A stretch of DNA of 64,000 bases from an uncultured Carboxylicivirga sp. (GTDB taxonomy: Bacteria; Bacteroidota; Bacteroidia; Bacteroidales; Marinilabiliaceae). Within the stretch, counting starts at the first letter, position 1, and each line of letters begins with the position of its first letter. A program made the translations under genes and the position numbers. Positions 26,517-32,365 of the stretch are shown here, in pieces. The stretch lies in contig NZ_OY771430.1 in the NCBI RefSeq assembly GCF_963674565.1, positions 4,030,001-4,094,000 on the forward strand, read 5' to 3'. The notes under the pieces were generated by a model. It was not told the DNA's origin. It ran no database searches and was given only the letters and a program-made list of their open reading frames with translations.

Positions 26517-26981
26517 ATGAGTAGATTAATTGACATATTTAATTTGGCAAGAAACAGAAAGTCGATACCAAAATCTTGGTGTGGAGTGTGGATTGACAAG
26601 AATGGCAAGCAAGTCATAATCAGGACTACGAAACATGACTTTTATGACGTATCAGTATTAGACATAAATGGACAGCCATACCAAATTAAGCTATTAAACA
26701 ACCAAACAAAAAATACTACTGGACTCACAGGACTTTTTACAAAGGACATTAATGGGAATCCTATTCTTCAAGTTGAAGCTGGAACTATTGAAATTGGACC
26801 AACATACAATCTGTATTTTTTAGCGATAGATAGCAACCAAAAAACAAGACTTGCTAAGAACTCAGATTCTTTGGAGAAAATAATAATTAAACCAAATGTT
26901 GGAATAGGACTATATGACAACTGGGATGATGACTTTGGAGTGGCTTGGGCATATCCTTTAGAAGACCTAGTAAAAAAATAA
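26517..26981 (+). CDS. Cassette 6: cytoplasmic protein of unknown function
   Basis: About 154 residues from the ATG at 26517. A GTG at 26505 would start inside the attC core and is less likely. There is no signal peptide or membrane helix, making it the only clearly soluble cassette product. The pattern SWCGVWIDKNGKQVIIRTTK with alternating strands suggests a small beta-barrel. I do not recognise the family. Its end pair (GTTGGCGTGC and ACACGCAAAC) is the weakest in the array, complementary at 8 of 10 positions. Confidence 0.62.
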   Translation: MSRLIDIFNLARNRKSIPKSWCGVWIDKNGKQVIIRTTKHDFYDVSVLDINGQPYQIKLLNNQTKNTTGLTGLFTKDINGNPILQVEAGTIEIGPTYNLYFLAIDSNQKTRLAKNSDSLEKIIIKPNVGIGLYDNWDDDFGVAWAYPLEDLVKK

Positions 26982-26997
26982 CTGAAAATTAACGACA

Positions 26998-27128
26998 CGC
27001 AAACCCGCTGGAATAAAGCATGGCAAGTTTTGCTCGTCCTGACGCCTTTGTCTACTGTCTTAGTCCCCCTATCGGGTGACACGACACCACGACTAACGCG
27101 CCACGACTTCATCCAGCAAACGTTGAGT
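26998..27128 (+). repeat. attC-like site 6
   Basis: AAC at 27002-27004 and GTT at 27122-27124 bound 123 bp with the common arms. The site follows a cassette whose stop codon is 13 bp upstream of R''. Confidence 0.85.
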
Positions 27129-27144
27129 GGCATAAAAACGAACG

Positions 27145-27756
27145 ATGAAACAATTAGTTAATTCAATTTCGATTTTGATTCTCTTTATTGTAATCTCAAA
27201 TGATTTGATTGCGTCTAAAGACCAGGAATCGGATTCTATTAAAATTACTAAAACAGTAAACGAGTTTTACAACTGGTACTTAACATCAATAAAGGAAAAG
27301 AAATATTCTGCTTTTAAGCCAAAATTTGTAGAATCAAAAAACGGAATGACTACACTTGATTATTCCGAATATTTTAACAACTTAAAAATTCACAAATTTT
27401 CAGACTCGTTGATAAAAAGAGAAAAACAAAGCTATTGTGAGTGCATTGAAAATTTAGGAAAAGTCAAGTATACTGAATTTCAAAAAACAATTTTTACTGA
27501 CTTGGATGAATATCAACAGACAAAGTGTGACTTTGGAAATTATTATCGGTGGACAGGAGGTCAAGAACCAATTGATGGGATTAGAATTAATGAGATAAAA
27601 TTCATTTCAAATAATTCAGTATTAGTTATTATTAATTACTTCGAAACTGATACAAATGAGGATAAAAGGTATCATTGGGGAGAAAATCACCTTACTTTAA
27701 TTAAACTTGACAATGAATGGTTCATTGATCAAATTGACTCTTGGAAAGGCCATTAA
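27145..27756 (+). CDS. Cassette 7: secreted DUF3828/NTF2-like protein
   Basis: 203 residues with a signal peptide (ISILILFIVISNDLIAS). The mature start ITKTVNEFYNWYLTSIKEKK, the central EPIDGIRINEI and the end EWFIDQIDSW resemble DUF3828-type NTF2-like periplasmic proteins. The assignment is by eye. CECIENLG and KCDFGNYY supply cysteines that could form disulfides in the periplasm. The start codon is 21 bp after the attC crossover, so the gene has a minimal leader. Cassette ends GTTGAGTGGC and GCCACACAAC pair at 9 of 10 positions. Confidence 0.68.
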   Translation: MKQLVNSISILILFIVISNDLIASKDQESDSIKITKTVNEFYNWYLTSIKEKKYSAFKPKFVESKNGMTTLDYSEYFNNLKIHKFSDSLIKREKQSYCECIENLGKVKYTEFQKTIFTDLDEYQQTKCDFGNYYRWTGGQEPIDGIRINEIKFISNNSVLVIINYFETDTNEDKRYHWGENHLTLIKLDNEWFIDQIDSWKGH

Positions 27757-27778
27757 TAATAAATTATAAAATTACGCC

Positions 27779-27909
27779 ACACAACACGCTGGCATAAAGC
27801 ATGGCTCGGTCGGCTCGTCCTGACACCTTAGTCTACCGTCTTAGTCTCCCTATCGGGTGACACGACACCACGACTAACGCGCCACGACTTCATCCAGCAA
27901 ACGTTATTG
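27779..27909 (+). repeat. attC-like site 7
   Basis: AAC at 27783-27785 and GTT at 27903-27905 bound 123 bp. One base change interrupts the CCCCC run (TCTCCC). Confidence 0.85.
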
Positions 27910-27928
27910 CCTATTAAAACGAAGTATA

Positions 27929-28660
27929 ATGAAAAAGCTACTAATTATAATTCTATTTTTTATTTGTCATCTTTCAAAAGCAGCTAATATTGATGGCCCA
28001 GCAAATGTAAGAGATACTATAAAAGGAAATGTTATTCTATCAGTTGAAGACAATCAGTATGTTTATGCATATGAAATGAAAAATAATTGGCATAAGGTTA
28101 TGCTAACGGCATTTGTTAAAAAGTCGGATTTGTTGGATAATCTGACAATTAAACCAAATGTGAATTTATATAATTCAAACCAAGAAATAAAAGGGCAGAC
28201 CAAATCATCAATAGACATATCAGGACTATGGCAAAATACGGACACGGAAGATTGGATTGAAGTAATGATATATGGTTTTACATACAAAGGCAATATTAAA
28301 CCAGAAACAATACTTGAAAGAGCAATTGAAAAAGCTATCAGTTCTGGGACAAGCTCAAATTTAAATCAAGTAATTGGCTTATTCGGATTTAACGAATATA
28401 AAGTTGACAACTATTACGTATATACTGTTTATGATGCAGAAGATCCATGGTTGAGTGCTGATTTTAGAATGATGATTTATTTCGATTCAGACAAAAAAAT
28501 AATTGGGATTGCAAATAAAGGTAGAGCATTAAATATTGCAAATAAACTAGAATCAAAAATCGACCGCAACTATAGAATGCAGTATTTGAATCCTTTATCT
28601 GAAAATGAAAGAAAGGAATTTGAGGAGAAAATGACAAGATATTTTGCAGGAAGAGATTAA
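27929..28660 (+). CDS. Cassette 8: secreted protein with SH3-like domain
   Basis: 243 residues with a signal peptide (MKKLLIIILFFICHLSKA). Residues 20-70 resemble a bacterial SH3 domain (IDGPANVRDTIKGNVILSVE followed by NNWHKVM), a fold that often binds cell-wall peptides. The rest, with WQNTDTEDWIEVMIYGFTYK and a YVYTVYDAEDPW segment, is not recognised. Probably periplasmic. Cassette ends GTTATTGCCT and AGGCTATAAC pair at 9 of 10 positions. Confidence 0.68.
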   Translation: MKKLLIIILFFICHLSKAANIDGPANVRDTIKGNVILSVEDNQYVYAYEMKNNWHKVMLTAFVKKSDLLDNLTIKPNVNLYNSNQEIKGQTKSSIDISGLWQNTDTEDWIEVMIYGFTYKGNIKPETILERAIEKAISSGTSSNLNQVIGLFGFNEYKVDNYYVYTVYDAEDPWLSADFRMMIYFDSDKKIIGIANKGRALNIANKLESKIDRNYRMQYLNPLSENERKEFEEKMTRYFAGRD

Positions 28661-28667
28661 TAACAGG

Positions 28668-28800
28668 CTATAACAAGCTGGAAATAAAGCATGGCTCGGC
28701 CCGCTCGTCCTGACACCTTAGTCTACTGTCTTAGTCCCCCTAGCGGGTGACTAAGACACCACGACTAATGCGCCACGACTTCATCCAGCAAACGTTAGGG
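28668..28800 (+). repeat. attC-like site 8
   Basis: AAC at 28672-28674 and GTT at 28794-28796 bound 125 bp. It is slightly longer than the others (extra A in CTGGAAATAAAG and GACTAAGACAC in the 3' half). Confidence 0.84.
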
Positions 28801-28817
28801 CCTATTAAAAACAACTA

Positions 28818-29465
28818 ATGGAAATACTGATATTAATACTATTATTATTTATTACTGTATTCTTAGGACTACCAATTTTAGTGACAAAATTGAGGGCTAA
28901 AGGAAAAGGTGCAAATATATCATTTAAGGAAGCAATTGGTTTAAATTTTAGACACACTAACAAGAAAGAGTTATTTAAAGCACTTGCTTTGATTCAAAAT
29001 AACAACCTTGATCTAAAATTAGCAGACCTTGAAGCCCATCATTTAGCAGGTGGTAACACTCAGAAAGTTGTTGAGTCCTTTCTTAAGAATAAGGACCAGA
29101 AAGGAATTACATATCAAATGTTGACTGCTTTGGATATAATGGGAAAAGATATTGACGAAGCAATTCAAAAGACGACAGAAATTCATACTTTGACTATAAA
29201 CAATATAGAATTCAGAACATTCAAAGTAGATTTATGGGCTGAGTATAAACATGGTATTCGAGTCGCGTTTGAGAATGAGGATGCAAAAAGTAACGGAATT
29301 GAAGATAGAGTGAAGGAAAAACTAACAGCAGTAGCCAGGGATTGGACATCATCGGATCCAATTGCATCGCAGAATTTTATACAAAATAATATTCTGAACA
29401 CTGAATATTGGGAAATCGTGTTAAGAATTCAACTGATTCAGCAAAAATTAATATTTAAGAAATAA
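28818..29465 (+). CDS. Cassette 9: FloA-like flotillin domain protein
   Basis: 215 residues: an N-terminal membrane helix (about 2-22) followed by a region clearly resembling bacterial FloA (UPF0365) scaffold proteins. LADLEAHHLAGGNTQKVVES corresponds to FloA's NQLESHYLAGGNVDRVVNAL, and ALDIMGKDIDEAIQ corresponds to AIDLAGRDVLEAVQ. The later stretch with DRVKEKLTAVARDW also fits. It is shorter than FloA (about 330 residues) and lacks most of the C-terminal oligomerisation tail. It probably sits at the inner membrane. Cassette ends GTTAGGGCCT (28794) and AGGCCCTAAC (29467-29476) are perfectly complementary. Confidence 0.75.
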   Translation: MEILILILLLFITVFLGLPILVTKLRAKGKGANISFKEAIGLNFRHTNKKELFKALALIQNNNLDLKLADLEAHHLAGGNTQKVVESFLKNKDQKGITYQMLTALDIMGKDIDEAIQKTTEIHTLTINNIEFRTFKVDLWAEYKHGIRVAFENEDAKSNGIEDRVKEKLTAVARDWTSSDPIASQNFIQNNILNTEYWEIVLRIQLIQQKLIFKK

Positions 29466-29469
29466 CAGG

Positions 29470-29529
29470 CCCTAACACACTGGAAATAAAGCATGGCGCG
29501 GTTTGCTCGTCCTGACGCCTTTGTGTGCC
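29470..29529 (+). repeat. attC-like site 9, truncated
   Basis: The 5' half is normal (CCCTAAC, CTGGA, ATAAAG, CCTGACGCC), but the repeat jumps from GCCTTTGT straight into the next cassette's GTGCC. About 75 bp including L' and the G of R' are missing. The junction lies at a shared TTGT, consistent with a microhomology deletion. Confidence 0.8.
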
Positions 29530-29550
29530 ATAAATAAAGTGAGAAAATAA

Positions 29551-30075
29551 ATGGAAATTACAATAGAAAAAGAGTTCAAACCAGAGGAGTTTATTGAAAG
29601 TAATCTTATGCTCTTAAAACATACTTATAGAAAGACTATTAACATTTCACTAACATTATCCATAGTCTTTTTAATATTAGTCGTTTGGGATCAAGTTTCA
29701 TTAGGAATTACTTTTAATAAAGAATTATTAGATACAATTTCCGGAAGTTTTTTTATATCCTTGTTAATATTAGTAACTTCAATCGTTTCAAAATCTAAAT
29801 TAAAAAGAAATATAATAATTCAATCAACCAGAATTAAAGGAATAATTAGATATGAATTATCAGACCATTCTATCTCATACTCTGATAATTTAACTAGCCT
29901 ACAATATAAGTGGACAGGTTTAACTCACTTTCTACAAACAAATGAGTATATAATTATATCAGACATTTTTAATGTTTTACCTCTAAAAGTCTTTATCCTC
30001 TATAAAACAGATATTGAAGCAAGATTATTAACTGAATTAATTGAAATTCTTAGAAATAATCTGATTGAGAAATGA
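29551..30075 (+). CDS. Cassette 10: YcxB-like membrane protein
   Basis: 174 residues resembling YcxB-like proteins. Two adjacent membrane helices (about residues 32-50 and 62-84) are followed by a C-terminal beta-rich domain with IRYELSDHSISYSDNLTSLQ and a tryptophan-containing YKWTGLTHF segment, the family's typical core. YcxB proteins are small envelope proteins of unknown function. Its 5' attC is half deleted, so it is now fused in one unit with cassette 9 and may no longer move independently. Confidence 0.7.
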   Translation: MEITIEKEFKPEEFIESNLMLLKHTYRKTINISLTLSIVFLILVVWDQVSLGITFNKELLDTISGSFFISLLILVTSIVSKSKLKRNIIIQSTRIKGIIRYELSDHSISYSDNLTSLQYKWTGLTHFLQTNEYIIISDIFNVLPLKVFILYKTDIEARLLTELIEILRNNLIEK

Positions 30076-30086
30076 AAATTACAGGC

Positions 30087-30216
30087 ACACAACACGCTGG
30101 CATAAAGCATGGCTAGGTTCGCTCGTCCTGACGCCTTTGTCTACTGTCTTAGTCCCCCTATCGGGTGACACGACACCACGACCAGTCGCCACGACTTCAT
30201 CCAGCAAACGTTATAG
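30087..30216 (+). repeat. attC-like site 10
   Basis: AAC at 30091-30093 and GTT at 30210-30212 bound 122 bp with all arms. It opens an eleventh cassette (GTTATAGTTAA) that is interrupted 11 bp later by an insertion sequence. Confidence 0.85.
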
Positions 30217-30263
30217 TTAATTTTGAGTCGTCCTAAAAAAAGGCTACACAACACGTAGCAATT

Positions 30264-30629
30264 ATGTATAACAATAATGGTATCGTAAAGCGATACAGCG
30301 AGGGTTTTAAACTCAAAATTTTAGCCGAACTTAGTACTGGAAATTATTCCAAAAAACAACTAGGCGACATTTACGGAATCCATAGATCAACTATCAATGA
30401 ATGGATTAAAAAGTATGACCGTAAAGACCTTATGAACACACGTATTCTTGTGGAAACAAAAGACGAAACAACCCGGATCAAAGCCTTGCAAAACGAAATC
30501 AAACAGCTCAAAGAGTTATTGATTAAAAAGGACTTAGATAAATTAGTATTAGATTCTTATCTGGAAGTAGCTGCCGAGCAGTTGGGCTACAAGAATGTTG
30601 AAGAATTAAAAAAAAACTTAAACATCTAA
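30264..30629 (+). CDS. IS3-family transposase OrfA
   Basis: 121 residues. An N-terminal helix-turn-helix (VKRYSEGFKLKILAELSTGN and the following IHRSTINEWIKKY) is followed by a coiled-coil leucine-zipper region (ALQNEIKQLKELLIKKDLD), as in IS3/IS150 OrfA proteins. Near the 3' end a run of nine A (30608-30616) is a likely -1 frameshift site. No stop occurs in the OrfB frame between that run and the OrfB frame's first start, so an OrfAB fusion transposase can be produced. Confidence 0.92.
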   Translation: MYNNNGIVKRYSEGFKLKILAELSTGNYSKKQLGDIYGIHRSTINEWIKKYDRKDLMNTRILVETKDETTRIKALQNEIKQLKELLIKKDLDKLVLDSYLEVAAEQLGYKNVEELKKNLNI

Positions 30630-30634
30630 GTCTT

Positions 30635-31492
30635 GTGAAAGCAGTGGATACAACAAGGCACACTGGGCAGGCCAGCATAGAGCAAACCTGCCAGTGTTAC
30701 CACTTGCATCGTGATGCTTACTATAAAGCTAAACATCGTAAATGCAAGCAGGATAAGGAAGCCATACAAGTCATTAAATTGGTAAATACAGAACGCATTA
30801 CTCAAGCTCGCGTTGGAACTCGAAAGCTGCATAAAGAGTTAAAAGTTGCTTTTATGTCAGCAGGCCTTAAGGTTGGAAGAGACAAACTGTTTGAGATTCT
30901 GAAAGAGCATAATATGCTTGTAAAACGCAAGAAAGCATCCTGTAAAACAACAGATTCTTATCATCGTTTTCACAAGTATAAGAATCTTGTTAAGGATATG
31001 ACAGTAACGGAGCCTAATCAGGTGTGGGTAGCTGATATAACATACATTAGAACCATTACAGGCTTTTGTTACCTGGCATTAATTACCGATATGTATTCGC
31101 GAAAAATAGTAGGATACGATATAAGTAACTCTTTGGAGCTGCATGGATGCTTGCGGGCCTTTAAAATGGCCATAAAGCAAGCCCGGCCTAAGGCCGGATT
31201 AGTACACCACTCTGATAGAGGCATCCAATATTGTAGCAATCTGTATGTTAGTGAACTGAAAAAACGGAATATAAAAATCAGCATGACAGAAGAGAATCAT
31301 TGTTATGAAAATGCTATTGCAGAAAGAGTTAATGGCATTCTGAAAGATGAATTCTATCTTGATCAATGCTTTCTTAATATCCAGTATGCCAGCAATGCAA
31401 CCAAGAATGCAATCGATATTTATAACAATAAAAGATTACACCTATCTTTAGGATACAAAACTCCTAATAAGGTCTTTAAAAATATAGCTTAA
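30635..31492 (+). CDS. IS3-family transposase OrfB (DDE domain)
   Basis: 285 residues of the rve/DDE integrase core, preceded by an HTH_21-like region. The catalytic triad is visible as D in VWVADITYIRT, D in LVHHSDRGIQY and E in CYENAIAERVNG, with the family's downstream YNNKRLHLSLGYKTP. The listed start is a GTG at 30635, but expression by frameshifting from OrfA is more likely. Intact and apparently functional. Confidence 0.93.
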   Translation: MKAVDTTRHTGQASIEQTCQCYHLHRDAYYKAKHRKCKQDKEAIQVIKLVNTERITQARVGTRKLHKELKVAFMSAGLKVGRDKLFEILKEHNMLVKRKKASCKTTDSYHRFHKYKNLVKDMTVTEPNQVWVADITYIRTITGFCYLALITDMYSRKIVGYDISNSLELHGCLRAFKMAIKQARPKAGLVHHSDRGIQYCSNLYVSELKKRNIKISMTEENHCYENAIAERVNGILKDEFYLDQCFLNIQYASNATKNAIDIYNNKRLHLSLGYKTPNKVFKNIA

Positions 31493-31535
31493 ATATCATG
31501 TTTTACCTGTAGCCATATTTTAGGACTAGACATTT

Positions 31536-31562
31536 TGAGTCATCCCTAAAAAAGGCTACACC
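31536..31562 (+). repeat. Orphan IS left-end sequence abutting the IS
   Basis: TGAGTCATCCCTAAAAAAGG and the following CTACACC repeat the left end of the adjacent IS in the same orientation, three bases after its right end. It is either the remnant of an older copy that was used as a target, or of a tandem dimer joined by the 3-bp spacer typical of IS3-family circles. Confidence 0.7.
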
Positions 31563-31582
31563 CCATACACTTAACGATTATA

Positions 31583-31626
31583 AACAAACCCTTGACAGTT
31601 AAGCTATCAGGGGTTTGTTGTTTTTT
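31583..31626. terminator. Terminator hairpin between the array/IS and the HEPN-like gene
   Basis: AACAAACCC and GGGTTTGTT form the outer stem, with partial pairing of the inner CTTGACAG and CTATCAG. A T-run follows on the plus strand. It stands between convergent genes and may serve both. Confidence 0.65.
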
Positions 31627-31654
31627 CTTATCACTAATACTATTAACAGGCGTT

Positions 31655-32212
31655 TCAACTATACTTTTTAATCAGTATATGAATACTTTTTCGGGTTCTG
31701 ATTCGCTTAATCTCATCCACAAACCAGGCCTGTGCTTTAAGCTGGCATTCGCTAATAATGGCAAATAATTCCTGAACCTTTTCTATCTCATCTTCACAAT
31801 CGAATTGCGGAGTTGAATAATCTGATACAATTTTATGTCCCAAATCATTTCTTAAATCTCCTAAATGTCTGGCAGCATTAACCAATTCTGATTTACATTC
31901 AAATTCAATTGAGTTTTCAATTAGTTTTAAGCTTTCTGAAAAACCCACCCTTGTTTCTATCTTTTTTGCAAACCTGATCGGATATAAAGACCCTCTTATT
32001 ATTAAATCGCAATACCTAACCACAAAAGCCAGGATCTCTTCTGTTATCTGGTAATAGATAAATAAAGAGGTAATTCTGGCTTCTATGTTATTACTTTTGC
32101 TTAACGTATCACTCGCTACCTTTTCCAATTCACTAATTCCGCGCATATAGTTTTCAAACATATACACATCCGGATGAAGTAATTCCTCTATTAACTCTTT
32201 TTCATAATACAT
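31655..32212 (-). CDS. HEPN-like protein of unknown function
   Basis: About 185 residues from the ATG at 32212. An upstream ATG at 32281 would add 23 residues and cannot be excluded. The protein is almost all alpha-helical and contains ARHLGDLRNDLGHKIV, an R-N-x3-H pattern (Rx4H) like the active motif of HEPN domains, which are often RNases in toxin or defence systems but may also be catalytically silent. There is no adjacent MNT-type nucleotidyltransferase partner. It is convergent with the IS and cassette array. The family assignment is by motif and helicity only. Confidence 0.5.
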   Translation of the reverse strand: MYYEKELIEELLHPDVYMFENYMRGISELEKVASDTLSKSNNIEARITSLFIYYQITEEILAFVVRYCDLIIRGSLYPIRFAKKIETRVGFSESLKLIENSIEFECKSELVNAARHLGDLRNDLGHKIVSDYSTPQFDCEDEIEKVQELFAIISECQLKAQAWFVDEIKRIRTRKSIHILIKKYS

Positions 32213-32314
32213 ATAAAAAATATTAAAGGTGAAACACTCATATAAATTAAGAAATTTCAGGGGTTTAGCAAAATTATTCAAGGCTAAATATAATCAGTGA
32301 TGCAATAAATAAAA

Positions 32315-32346
32315 GAAAGGCCATCCGTTGATCAGATGGCCTTTCA
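32315..32346 (-). terminator. Terminator of the YfiR/TonB-receptor operon
   Basis: GAAAGGCCATC and GATGGCCTTTC form an 11-bp stem around a 9-base loop just after the receptor's stop codon, with T-rich sequence following on the minus strand. Confidence 0.75.
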
Positions 32347-32365
32347 CAATCATATTTAAACGGAA

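Larger units (their letters stand above)
30224..31532 (+). mobile_element. IS3-family insertion sequence
   Basis: The left end TGAGTCGTCCTAAAAAAAGG (30224 on) and the right end, whose reverse complement begins TGTCTAGTCCTAAAATATGG (ending 31532), are imperfect inverted repeats that continue with GGCTACA on both sides. TTT lies directly outside each end and may be a 3-bp target duplication. Two overlapping-type transposase frames fill the element. It has inserted into the last cassette of the array. Another left-end-like sequence follows immediately (31536-31562). Confidence 0.88.

Noticed and set aside
26768..27133. Open frame of 121 codons on the minus strand across attC site 6
   Set aside because: Antisense translation of the repeat; see the frame at 24714-25073. 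Not a gene.
23572..30216. CRISPR array
   Set aside because: Repeat units are about 123 bp, spacing is variable and filled by genes; no short repeat-spacer pattern and no cas genes.
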